DNA from: an uncultured Devosia sp.
GTDB lineage: Bacteria > Pseudomonadota > Alphaproteobacteria > Rhizobiales > Devosiaceae
Direction: 5' to 3'
NCBI GenBank assembly: GCA_913775215.1
Contig: CAJYKO010000079.1
Span: forward strand, 1-10,623
Length of the DNA stretch: 10,623 nucleotides
Position numbers and translations under genes: made by a program. The stretch's first letter is position 1. Each line of letters opens with the position of its first letter. The notes below the pieces were generated by a model, which was not told the origin of the DNA, made no database searches, and saw nothing but the letters and a program-made list of their open reading frames with translations. Below are positions 1-6,592 of the stretch, one piece after another.

Positions 1-22
1 TGGATGCTGAGGTCAGGGTCAT
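1..22 (-). CDS. Start of a downstream ABC transporter gene, probably the second (DppC-type) permease; truncated by the window edge
   Basis: An ATG at 20-22 on the minus strand opens a frame reading MTLTSAS before it leaves the window at base 1. A good Shine-Dalgarno sequence, TAGGAG (29-34 on the minus strand), sits six bases upstream, and its first three bases are the TAG stop of the preceding permease. The gap between the two genes is nine bases. That is the usual arrangement for the second permease subunit in peptide/oligosaccharide (family 5) ABC operons, so a DppC/OppC-type permease is expected. Only seven codons are visible, so the product itself cannot be recognised; the call rests on gene order and the ribosome binding site. 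Confidence 0.6.
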
Positions 23-28
23 AGCTCG

Positions 29-34
29 CTCCTA
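29..34 (-). promoter_or_regulatory. Shine-Dalgarno site overlapping the stop codon of the upstream permease
   Basis: The minus strand reads TAGGAG, then CGAGCT, then ATG. The TAG is the stop codon of the permease (32-34) and the same bases are part of the ribosome binding site for the next gene. A ribosome ending the first gene is placed directly over the next start, a typical layout for translational coupling between paired permease subunits that are needed in equal amounts. Confidence 0.6.
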
Positions 35-1030
35 ATTCGCCCTGATCCGCGGATCGAGCAGCGGATAGACGAACTCGAGCAGCGTCATCAAAAGGGCGAT
101 GGCGATGGTGATGAAAAGAACGATGCCGTAGATGACCGGGAAATCATTGGCGCGAATGGCAAGATTGAGCGCGGTGCCGATGCCCGGCAGGCCGAACAGT
201 CCTTCGACGACAACGGCCGAGGTCACGACTGTGCCCAGGGCCAAGGCAAGCCCGGTGACCTGCGGCAACAATGCATTGCGCAGATAATAGTCGCGGAAGA
301 TGCGTCGACCGGTGAGGCCCTTGTGTTCAGCGAAGTTGACATAGTCCTCGCCCTGGATGGTGATGCCCATGCCGCGCATCGACAGCACCCAGCCGCCTAC
401 CGATCCGAGGATCAGCGACAGCGCGGGCAGGATTTGGTGCTCCATCAGATCGATGAAGAAGGACCAAGACCAGGTCGGCACGATTCCGACCGAATAGGCG
501 CCGCCGAGCGGCAGCCATTTGAGGCGGAAACCGATGAAGAAAAGCAGCAGGATGCCCATGATGACGGGCGGCACGCCGGTGAGCAGGATGAATGGCGTCG
601 CCGTAGAGCGCAGCCAACCAGGCGCCTTTGGCCAGGCGGCAACAGCGCCGAGAATAGTGCCGAGCACGAAGCTGATGACCGTCGTCACAAGCAGAAGGCC
701 AATGGTCCAGGGCAAGGACTGCGCAATGACATCGGTAACCGTCATTGGATAGCGGCTCAGCGAATAGCCGAAATCCATCCTCAGGATATTGCCAAGGTAC
801 TGCCAGTATTGCTCGAGCAAAGGCTTATCTAGGCCGAATTGCTGCTGCATCGAGGCAATGAGCTTTTCGACATCGGCGGGCGAAAATCCGCCTGTGCGGG
901 CCAATTCACCGAAGCGTTCGCGAATGGCGTTGCGCGGCGAAAGGCGCGGAATAAAGAAGACGATTGTGGACGCAGCCCACACGACCAGGACGAAAAACAA
1001 GAGCCGCCTGGCGACGATCCGTATATTCAC
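32..1030 (-). CDS. ABC transporter permease, DppB/OppB type (peptide/oligosaccharide family)
   Basis: This is an inner-membrane permease subunit of a binding-protein-dependent ABC importer. From the chosen GTG start the protein has 332 residues, normal for the family. Hydrophobic segments lie near residues 9-27, 103-132, 143-167, 196-220, 262-280 and 299-323, giving the six-helix DppB pattern with a large periplasmic loop after the first helix. That loop carries the family-typical stretch QFGLDKPLLEQY (64-75). The cytoplasmic EAA-like loop that contacts the ATPase reads YVNFAEHKGLTGRR (230-243), followed by RNALLPQ. The C-terminus LLDPRIR is also typical. An in-frame ATG at 1079-1081 would add 17 residues, but its AAAGGG abuts the ATG directly. 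The GTG at 1028-1030 has GGGA eight bases upstream and puts the start just before the first helix. It lies 69 bases after the binding-protein gene. Substrate specificity cannot be read from a permease. Confidence 0.93.
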   Translation of the reverse strand: MNIRIVARRLLFFVLVVWAASTIVFFIPRLSPRNAIRERFGELARTGGFSPADVEKLIASMQQQFGLDKPLLEQYWQYLGNILRMDFGYSLSRYPMTVTDVIAQSLPWTIGLLLVTTVISFVLGTILGAVAAWPKAPGWLRSTATPFILLTGVPPVIMGILLLFFIGFRLKWLPLGGAYSVGIVPTWSWSFFIDLMEHQILPALSLILGSVGGWVLSMRGMGITIQGEDYVNFAEHKGLTGRRIFRDYYLRNALLPQVTGLALALGTVVTSAVVVEGLFGLPGIGTALNLAIRANDFPVIYGIVLFITIAIALLMTLLEFVYPLLDPRIRAN

Positions 1031-1060
1031 TGGACTATTCCCGATGCACTGGATGGATGG

Positions 1061-1080
1061 GGTGCGCACCGGGGCGCGCA
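1061..1080 (-). promoter_or_regulatory. GC-rich palindrome/hairpin between binding-protein and permease genes
   Basis: The spacer between the binding-protein stop and the permease start contains the perfect 10-base palindrome GGTGCGCACC (1061-1070). It can also fold as a short hairpin with arms TGCGC/GCGCA (1063-1067 and 1076-1080) and an eight-base loop. No T-tract follows, so it is not a classical terminator. Hairpins at this position in ABC operons often protect the upstream binding-protein message and lower permease output; whether this one does is inference. Confidence 0.3.
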
Positions 1081-1099
1081 TCCCTTTGGGATCGGAAGA

Positions 1100-2884
1100 T
1101 CAGTTGCCCGAGGACTTGAGGCCGGTGATCACCAGCATGCCTGTGTGAGCCCAGAAGGCGCCATTGGTGCCCATGCCCACATTGGTGGCGCTCGGCCAAT
1201 TGGTCCAATAGTGGTTGTTGTAGGGAATGCGATGGAGCCACTGGATCACCGGCACGTCGATGACATCGCGCCAGTAAATGCCGAGCGCCTTGGCAGCACC
1301 CGAGATGAACTTGGGATCGTCCGAACCGAGCGGGGCAATCTCATCGAGAATGGCATCGAATTCCGGGTTCTTGTAGCGCGAGAACCGGTTGTTGCCGGCC
1401 GATGAACCGATCGCTTCGGAATAGCGGCCATGGAAGAGGTTGAGCGCTTCGAACGGGTCGAAGAGGCTGGCGCCGTGGCCGAAGAGATAGAGCCCGGCTT
1501 TGCCATCGACCATGTTCTGATAGGCATCGGTGCCGAAATTGACGTTGGAGTCAAAACCAGCCTGGCGCAGCATTTCGGCAAGCACCGGGGCGATATCGCC
1601 GTGGATGCTTTCGAAGGCCTGGATGGTAGCATCGAGCGTCTTGCCGTCTTTTTCCCAGAGACCATCACCATTCTTGATGAAGCCAGCCTCTTCCATGAGC
1701 CTGGCGCTCTCATCGACGTCATAGGCGCCGGGATTGTACTTGTCCTGCTCAGCCTTGACCTCAGGACTATCCGCAAAGGTCTGGAGATTGGGATAGAGCG
1801 GGAAAGGATAGATCGTTGCGATCTCGGCGCCTTCGTAAAGCACTTCGTTGATCAGGTCGCGATTGACGGCGAGGCTGATGGCCTTGCGGACCCGCACGTC
1901 GCTATAGGGCTCGAGCTGGTCGTTCATCCAGAGCGAGTTCGGCCACCAGTCGAGATAACCGTAAGGCGACTCTGTGCCGGTCCAGGACTGGATATCCGGA
2001 TTTTGCTGCAAGATGTTGCCGATGATCTGGGCGCGCATGTCGACCGAGGAGTCGAACTCGTTGTTCACGAGACGCTGCGCGACCGTATCGATCGGTTGGT
2101 TGAGAATATTGACGACAATGACGCGCTTGACCGCCGGCTTCTCGACGCGGCCGGCCTCAACAGCCCACCAATCGTCGCGGAGATCGAGGATCTTCTGATT
2201 GGCGTTCCAGGCAACGATGTCATAGGGGCCCGAATGCGGCATTTCGGCGAGGCCCGGGGCCTTGGTCGGATCTTCCTGCTTTTCGAGCCAGTGCTTCGGC
2301 ACGATCGGTATACCGGTATCGAACTTTTCGGTCAGAACTTCGAACTTGAAGCGCGGCGCTGGCTGCTTGAACGTCACCTCGACCGTGTGCTCGTCTTTGG
2401 CGGAAATGGTGTCGACGAGATCGGAGAACTGGGCATGGTAGGGCAGCGTTTCGTACTGCTTCTGCCCTTCGAACGTATAGACGACGTCCTCGGCCGTGAC
2501 CGGCTCACCATCGGACCATTTGGCCATCGGGTTGAGCTTGATCTCAAGCGCGGTGAAATCGTCCTTGGTATATTCCATGCTGTCGGCCAGCCATGGAATG
2601 AACTCATTCTTGTAAATGCCGAAATACATCAGCGGCTCGAACAGGAGGTTATTGCCTTCCTGATGGGTATAGCCGGGCAAAACCCACGGATTCGTCGTGC
2701 CGATCGACGAGGAGGCGGAAACGCCCCAGGCCAGGTTCAGCGTCTCGTTACGCGCCACCTCCGGCAGCGACTGCGGCACGATTTCAGTCGGCGGCGGCGC
2801 ACCGGTCTGGCCTAGCGCGGCCACCGGCAGCGTGATCAGCCCTAGGGCCAGCACCGCTGCGGTAACTGTTTGGAACTTGAACAT
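1100..2884 (-). CDS. ABC transporter substrate-binding protein, family 5 (SBP_bac_5)
   Basis: This is the periplasmic ligand-binding component of the importer. The 594-residue protein begins with a Sec signal peptide: a short N-region with Lys3, a hydrophobic core at about residues 7-22 and a likely cleavage after ALG (23-25). The hallmark of family 5, WSDGEPVTAEDVVYTFE, lies at residues 123-139, preceded by an EPLMYFG segment that is also common in the family. Length is in the usual 500-600 range. The ATG (2882-2884) follows GGGAGAGA at a normal distance, so the start is well supported. The two permease genes follow downstream. Family 5 proteins bind peptides, nickel chelates, opines, or plant cell-wall oligosaccharides. 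The adjacent mutarotase, lactonase and sugar-acid dehydratases favour a carbohydrate ligand here, but that is inference from context. No frameshift or missing domain was seen. Confidence 0.95.
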   Translation of the reverse strand: MFKFQTVTAAVLALGLITLPVAALGQTGAPPPTEIVPQSLPEVARNETLNLAWGVSASSSIGTTNPWVLPGYTHQEGNNLLFEPLMYFGIYKNEFIPWLADSMEYTKDDFTALEIKLNPMAKWSDGEPVTAEDVVYTFEGQKQYETLPYHAQFSDLVDTISAKDEHTVEVTFKQPAPRFKFEVLTEKFDTGIPIVPKHWLEKQEDPTKAPGLAEMPHSGPYDIVAWNANQKILDLRDDWWAVEAGRVEKPAVKRVIVVNILNQPIDTVAQRLVNNEFDSSVDMRAQIIGNILQQNPDIQSWTGTESPYGYLDWWPNSLWMNDQLEPYSDVRVRKAISLAVNRDLINEVLYEGAEIATIYPFPLYPNLQTFADSPEVKAEQDKYNPGAYDVDESARLMEEAGFIKNGDGLWEKDGKTLDATIQAFESIHGDIAPVLAEMLRQAGFDSNVNFGTDAYQNMVDGKAGLYLFGHGASLFDPFEALNLFHGRYSEAIGSSAGNNRFSRYKNPEFDAILDEIAPLGSDDPKFISGAAKALGIYWRDVIDVPVIQWLHRIPYNNHYWTNWPSATNVGMGTNGAFWAHTGMLVITGLKSSGN

Positions 2885-2968
2885 TAGTCAGCTCTCTCCC
2901 TTAATGCGCGGACGAGCCGACTGCCCTGTCTTTTGACAAAGCCCCTCCCGGCCAATCCGCCTCCTCTC

Positions 2969-2983
2969 ACCGGCTAAGCCGGT
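2969..2983. promoter_or_regulatory. Perfect inverted repeat ACCGGCT-A-AGCCGGT in the transporter leader
   Basis: Two perfect seven-base arms are separated by one base, about 85 bases upstream of the binding-protein ATG. As DNA it has the form of a homodimer operator. As RNA it would make only a strained hairpin because the spacer is one base. There is no T-run, so a terminator role is unlikely. The regulator cannot be named from the sequence. Confidence 0.4.
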
Positions 2984-3107
2984 ATCGCTTTTGGTGAAGC
3001 CCAGGCCGCGATCTCCTCAAACCGCACTCGCCGGGCCTTTATTCACCTGATGGATGGTTCGATCTTTGCCGAATACAACCATCTTCGAAGTTGATATTGC
3101 GCCAACG

Positions 3108-3121
3108 CTAAATCGTTTGCA
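3108..3121 (-). promoter_or_regulatory. LacI-family operator-like site
   Basis: On the minus strand the site reads TGCAAACGATTTAG. It fits the general LacI/PurR-family form TGnAAnCGnTTnCA at eight of ten fixed positions, including the whole central AAnCGnTT; only the last two bases differ. It sits in the AT-rich part of the region upstream of the binding-protein gene. LacI-family regulators commonly control sugar catabolic operons of this kind, but no regulator gene is present in the window, so the assignment is tentative. Confidence 0.3.
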
Positions 3122-3123
3122 AC

Positions 3124-3164
3124 AATATATATTCTCTCTATTTTATTATGCGAGATTATATATT
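3124..3164. repeat. AT-rich imperfect inverted repeat (13-base arms)
   Basis: The arms AATATATATTCTC (3124-3136) and GAGATTATATATT (3152-3164) are reverse complements apart from one mismatch, with a 15-base spacer. Arm centres are 28 bases apart, close to three helical turns, so two regulator dimers or one tetramer could bind the same DNA face. It could equally form a weak AT stem in RNA about 55 bases after the mutarotase stop, but no T-run follows on the minus strand. Function is not established. Confidence 0.45.
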
Positions 3165-3218
3165 CTGACACCCCAGATGGATGGCAGTTAATCTGCGTAG
3201 AGATTATTTTACTTACAA

Positions 3219-4199
3219 TCAGTCCTTTATAGAGAACGCCGATACCTTCTGCGTTATACGCAAAGGGATGCCAGCATTGAGCGCGACGTCCGTAGGCACG
3301 CCGCGGCGATTGATGGGATTGGGTTGGGTGGAAACAGCAGTGTTGAGGTCGAAAGCCGACGCAATCGGCTCGACGCCAACACCCCGATATTGGCCATGCC
3401 ATGGCGCGCCGTCGATGCCACGATCCGTGTACCAAATTTGCAGCGAAGGCAGGATGGTGCGATCCCAGTCGAGCTCTATGCCCATGGCCTCGTCGAGAAA
3501 GACCGCGCGTAAGGGCCCCGTCGTGCCACAGAGCTGGACGCTGAAGTTTTTAGTCGAGAGCGGCAGATGCGACATATCCACTACACCGCTCGGCGTGGGT
3601 ACGCTGTCGAGGCGCGAAAACTCCTGCATGTCCCCATCGCGAACCTGACGCGGATGAACTAGGCCAAACGCAAAATCGGCCTGAAGCTGCAAGCGGCCCG
3701 GCGTTTCGGGCAGACGCAGAATAGGATGAAGACCGATGGAAATTGATCCCGACCGGCGAGGATAGATCGTCAGTTCCGACTCGAGAATTGGGCTGCCCTC
3801 ACGCCCCAGAACGGTACGCTCCAAGCGCTGCACGATATGATCGTCGGGGTAATCGAGCCCAAGTGTGACGCTGCTGTCGGTCTGTGCCACCAGCACCCAT
3901 TCGGCATCGCCTGCTGGACCGTGAATAGGCAGAAGCGGCGGTTCGCTAATCAGCTCGGCCCAGTCGCGCGGGCCAATTGGCTCTGCCGGCCCTGCACCGA
4001 ACGGCACGCAAGCGAAATCCCCGCCGAGCTCACGCAGATGGCCGATGATATTGGGGTCGTCCATGGTTCCCATCCAGGGCGCGCGGGCGAAGGGGCGAAA
4101 GGCACCGGCAGGCAAATCGAACCGGCAATCGGCAAGAACCGCCGCGGTGCTGAGCACCACAGCCTGGCCATGACTCCAATTGAGCCGGTATTCGGTCAC
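3219..4199 (-). CDS. Galactose mutarotase-like (aldose 1-epimerase family) protein
   Basis: The 326-residue protein has the layout of the galactose-mutarotase superfamily, enzymes that interconvert alpha and beta anomers of free sugars in the cytoplasm. The candidate active-site residues fall in the expected places: His93 in an IHGPAGDAEW stretch, His158 in GLHPILRLP, and Glu277 in GVGVEPIASAF near the C-terminus. In characterised mutarotases two His and one Glu with similar spacing do the catalysis. The start is a GTG (4197-4199); the next Met is residue 43, too far in. TGAGGG lies seven bases upstream, and its TGA is the stop codon of the preceding dehydratase, which indicates coupling. It is the last gene of the catabolic run. 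Sequence similarity to classical GalM looks modest, so the sugar it acts on, and even catalytic activity, are not certain. Confidence 0.82.
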   Translation of the reverse strand: MTEYRLNWSHGQAVVLSTAAVLADCRFDLPAGAFRPFARAPWMGTMDDPNIIGHLRELGGDFACVPFGAGPAEPIGPRDWAELISEPPLLPIHGPAGDAEWVLVAQTDSSVTLGLDYPDDHIVQRLERTVLGREGSPILESELTIYPRRSGSISIGLHPILRLPETPGRLQLQADFAFGLVHPRQVRDGDMQEFSRLDSVPTPSGVVDMSHLPLSTKNFSVQLCGTTGPLRAVFLDEAMGIELDWDRTILPSLQIWYTDRGIDGAPWHGQYRGVGVEPIASAFDLNTAVSTQPNPINRRGVPTDVALNAGIPLRITQKVSAFSIKD

Positions 4200-4209
4200 G
4201 CGACGGCCC

Positions 4210-5367
4210 TCACCAATTGGTCACCGAGCCGTCGCGTCGGCGCAAGTGCGGCGCTTCCCAGAAGCGGAAGCTGTCATGGGTCAGTTTGTCTTCATCGATC
4301 TCGACACCCAGGCCCGGTGTCTCTGGCACCTTATAGGTGACGCCTTCCAGCATGGGTTGCTGGGTAAAGAGCCCATAGCCCGGATCGGCGCCATAGAGAT
4401 CGCCTGCGGCCACGCGCGTTTCGAGCCAGGAAAAATTGGCGACTGCGGCCGAGAAATGGATGGTCGCGGCTGTGCAGATCGGCCCTAGCGGATTATGGGG
4501 CATCATGTCGACGTAATGCGCTTCGCTCCAACCGGCGACTTTCATGGCCTCGGTAAAGCCGCCGACATTGCAAAGATCGAGTCGATTGAACTGGTGAATG
4601 TCGCGCTCGATATAGGGCAGGAACTGCCATTTGCTGGCGAATTCCTCGCCGATAGCGAAAGGCACATCGGTCATGCGGCGCAGCGCCTCATAGGCTTCCG
4701 GCGTCTCGTCGCGGATCGGTTCTTCGAGGAAATCGAGCGTACCGGACGGCATTTTCTGGCAAAAGCTTGCCGCCTCCGCGACGCTGAGACGATGGTGATA
4801 ATCGATGCCTATGACGACCTCGTCGCCAAGCTCCTCCCGCGCCTTGATCAACCACTTCGCGGTTTTGCCGATGGATTCGCGTGGTTCGAAAATGCCTTGG
4901 CCCTCGTCCCAGGCGCCGGGAAAGAAGCGAACGACATTCCAGCCATGGGCGATGAGCGCCTTGGCGCGCTCGATAGTTTCGGGACCATCTAGGCTCCCGG
5001 TCGAGGGGAAGGTCGGGATGACATCGCGATGCTTGCCGCCAAGGAGCTCATAGACCGGAACACCAAGCGCCTTGCCCTTGATGTCATGCAGAGCAATGTC
5101 GATGGCCGATTGCGCGGCGAGAAGGACGCGGCCACCTTCAAAATATTGGCTGCGATAGAGCTCCTGCCAGATCGCACCGATCCGCATGGGATCGCGGCCG
5201 ATGAGAAACTCGCGAAAATGCTCGATGGCCCCGACGACCGCCTTTTCGCGTCCGGAAAGGCCGCTTTCGCCCCAACCGTAAATGCCTTCATCGGTCTCGA
5301 TCTTGACGATGAGCTGGTTGCGATGCCCGACCCAGGCGGGAAATGGCTTGATTGCTGTGATCTTCAT
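4210..5367 (-). CDS. Enolase-superfamily sugar-acid dehydratase, galactonate dehydratase (DgoD)-like
   Basis: The 385-residue protein is a full-length mandelate racemase/muconate lactonizing enzyme (MR/MLE) family member. Residues 1-115 form the capping domain and the rest the TIM barrel. The Mg ligands are visible: Asp189 (GIDYHHRL), Glu215 in LEEP and Glu241 in IGEE. His191 two residues after the Asp ligand, plus the pair Asp264 (RLDLCNVGG) and His291 (PHNPLGPI), match the catalytic plan of D-galactonate dehydratase, which removes water from an aldonate to give a 2-keto-3-deoxy acid. The C-terminal DGSVTNW closes over the active site in this class. It starts seven bases after the ManD stop codon and has recognisable similarity to it at the N-terminus (GREKAVV, LIGRDPMR), so the two are distant paralogues. 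Substrate is uncertain: galactonate, gluconate or another hexonate or pentonate would fit. Confidence 0.85.
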   Translation of the reverse strand: MKITAIKPFPAWVGHRNQLIVKIETDEGIYGWGESGLSGREKAVVGAIEHFREFLIGRDPMRIGAIWQELYRSQYFEGGRVLLAAQSAIDIALHDIKGKALGVPVYELLGGKHRDVIPTFPSTGSLDGPETIERAKALIAHGWNVVRFFPGAWDEGQGIFEPRESIGKTAKWLIKAREELGDEVVIGIDYHHRLSVAEAASFCQKMPSGTLDFLEEPIRDETPEAYEALRRMTDVPFAIGEEFASKWQFLPYIERDIHQFNRLDLCNVGGFTEAMKVAGWSEAHYVDMMPHNPLGPICTAATIHFSAAVANFSWLETRVAAGDLYGADPGYGLFTQQPMLEGVTYKVPETPGLGVEIDEDKLTHDSFRFWEAPHLRRRDGSVTNW

Positions 5368-5374
5368 GGCCGGA

Positions 5375-6586
5375 CTACCAACTGGTGAGCGTGCCGTCTT
5401 CTAGACGGGCAACGGGCAAGTAAGCGGGTTCGTAGGGGTGGCGGGCCGCAACGGCCTCGTCGATATCGACACCATGACCGGGCGCTTCGCCCGGCTGCAG
5501 ATAGCCGCGGCCATAGGTCCAGGCGCGGGGAAACATTTCGAGCGTTTGATCCGTGTAACCGGAGAATTCCTGGATGCCGAAATTGGGGATCGCGGTATCG
5601 ACATGGATATTGCAGCCCATGGCGACCGGCGACACGTCCATCGGCCCATGACAGGCCGAGCGGATGTGATAGATTGCGGCAAAATCGAAGATTTTCTTGA
5701 TGCCCGTGACGCCGCCGGCATGGACGGAAGTCACACGGATATAGTCGATCAGCTGTTCGGTGATCAGCGTCGTCGTATCGTAGATGGAATTGAACACTTC
5801 CCCCACCGCGATGGGTTGGGTGGTGTGTTGGCGGAAGAGCCGGAACCCTTCTTGCAGTTCGGCTGGAATCGCGTCCTCAAGCCAGAAGAGGCGAAAGGGC
5901 TCCAAATCCTTGCCCAGCCGCGCCGCCTCGATGGGCGTCAGGCGATGATGGACGTCGTGGAGGAGATGCACATCCCAGCCCACAGCGTCGCGCAGCTTGG
6001 AAAAGAGCTTTGGCACCAGCGGTAGATATTTGTGGGTTGCCCAGACTTCTTCGTTCGGCAGCGGATGGATCATCCCGCCAGCGGCCTGGTCGGTTGAGGG
6101 CCCGGTGCCATAGATCGGCGGCAGGCCTGGAATGGCGACCTGGGCACGGATGGCGTCTAGTCCCTGCTCCTTGAGCGCCAGGACGCCCTCGACGACCTCG
6201 TTGATCTCCATGCCGCTCGCGTGCTTATAGACCATCACCTTCTCGCGCGAGCGACCGCCAAGCAGTTGGTAGAGCGGCATATTTGCCGCCTTGGCTTTAA
6301 TATCCCAGAGGGCCATGTCGATGCCGGAAATGGCCGCCATGGTGATGGGACCACGACGCCAATAGGCGCCCTTGTAGAGATACTGCCAGATATCCTCGCT
6401 GCGCATCGGATCGCGACCGATGAGACAGGGCACGACATGGTCTTCGAGATAGGCGACCACGGCCTTTTCGCGGCCGTTTACAGTCGCGTCGCCAATGCCA
6501 TAGAGGCCCTGGTCGGTCATGATCTTGACCGTGACGAAGTTGCGGCCAGGCGATGCGACGATGATTTTTATCTCGGTGATCTTCAT
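5375..6586 (-). CDS. manD: D-mannonate dehydratase, ManD/RspA type (enolase superfamily)
   Basis: The 403-residue protein closely resembles the ManD subgroup: the N-terminal PGRNFVTVKIMTDQGLYGIGD and the WQYLYKGAYWRRGPITM stretch are family signatures. Metal ligands are Asp211 (HDVHHRL), Glu237 (WLEDAI) and Glu263 (VGEVFN). Catalytic-site residues characteristic of the subgroup are present: Arg147 (IRAQ), Tyr159 (PPIYG), His213, His313 (CHGPMD) and the C-terminal Trp403. Such enzymes convert D-mannonate, and in some members D-gluconate, to 2-keto-3-deoxy-D-gluconate in the cytoplasm. The subgroup is known to contain high-efficiency, low-efficiency and inactive members, so substrate and rate need testing. 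RspA, an older name for the E. coli homologue, came from a starvation-signal phenotype. The ATG is six bases after the stop of the lactonase gene, and the next dehydratase begins seven bases downstream, so it is in the middle of an operon. Confidence 0.9.
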   Translation of the reverse strand: MKITEIKIIVASPGRNFVTVKIMTDQGLYGIGDATVNGREKAVVAYLEDHVVPCLIGRDPMRSEDIWQYLYKGAYWRRGPITMAAISGIDMALWDIKAKAANMPLYQLLGGRSREKVMVYKHASGMEINEVVEGVLALKEQGLDAIRAQVAIPGLPPIYGTGPSTDQAAGGMIHPLPNEEVWATHKYLPLVPKLFSKLRDAVGWDVHLLHDVHHRLTPIEAARLGKDLEPFRLFWLEDAIPAELQEGFRLFRQHTTQPIAVGEVFNSIYDTTTLITEQLIDYIRVTSVHAGGVTGIKKIFDFAAIYHIRSACHGPMDVSPVAMGCNIHVDTAIPNFGIQEFSGYTDQTLEMFPRAWTYGRGYLQPGEAPGHGVDIDEAVAARHPYEPAYLPVARLEDGTLTSW

Positions 6587-6592
6587 GACTGC

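Larger units (their letters stand above)
3049..3184. repeat. Pair of 9-base direct repeats (GATGGATGG) flanking the AT-rich core
   Basis: GATGGATGG occurs at 3049-3057 and 3176-3184. With one mismatch the match extends to 12 bases: CCTGATGGATGG at 3046-3057 and CCAGATGGATGG at 3173-3184. The 118 bases between them are the AT-rich core. A third copy of the nonamer is at 1052-1060 in the spacer before the permease gene. The unit is itself a GATG tandem, so chance or slippage is a simple explanation; regulator binding or the footprint of an old insertion are alternatives. Confidence 0.35.
2885..3218. other. 334-base intergenic region upstream of the transporter operon
   Basis: No gene is supported here. 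It falls into two parts. Bases 3058-3218 are strikingly AT-rich compared with the GC-rich coding DNA on both sides and hold an imperfect inverted repeat (3124-3164) and a LacI-type operator-like site (3108-3121). Bases 2885-3050 are GC-rich and hold the palindrome at 2969-2983 and the binding-protein ribosome binding site. The size, base composition and position suggest that the ABC operon has its own regulated promoter here. A TATAAT hexamer reads on the minus strand at 3155-3160, but no good -35 box lies 16-18 bases upstream, so I do not assign an exact promoter. No strong intrinsic terminator for the mutarotase gene is evident, so read-through from the catabolic operon is possible. Confidence 0.6.

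Noticed and set aside
1430..2815. Long plus-strand open frame (461 codons) opposite the substrate-binding protein gene
   Set aside because: It lies wholly antisense to a well-supported gene with signal peptide and family motifs. Its translation is low-complexity, acidic and hydrophobic without recognisable motifs, as expected from GC-rich codon bias.
2927..2938. TGTC-TTTT-GACA mini-hairpin in the binding-protein leader
   Set aside because: A four-base stem is too weak to support a regulatory role and arises easily by chance.
2884..2970. Small minus-strand frame (GTG, 28 codons) ending in TAA that overlaps the binding-protein ATG as TAATG
   Set aside because: The TAATG overlap looks like a coupled leader peptide, but the GTG has no ribosome site, the peptide is Arg/Gly-rich with no motif, and the binding-protein gene has its own good ribosome site.
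3155..3160. Perfect TATAAT hexamer on the minus strand as a promoter -10 box
   Set aside because: No acceptable -35 hexamer lies 16-18 bases upstream, and such a hexamer is expected by chance in AT-rich DNA; noted only within the intergenic entry.
3189..3206. Stem TAATCT/AGATTA with a six-base loop next to a T-rich run, resembling a terminator
   Set aside because: The T-rich side is on the plus strand, where no gene ends. In the direction of the mutarotase transcript no T-run follows and the stem is short and AT-rich.
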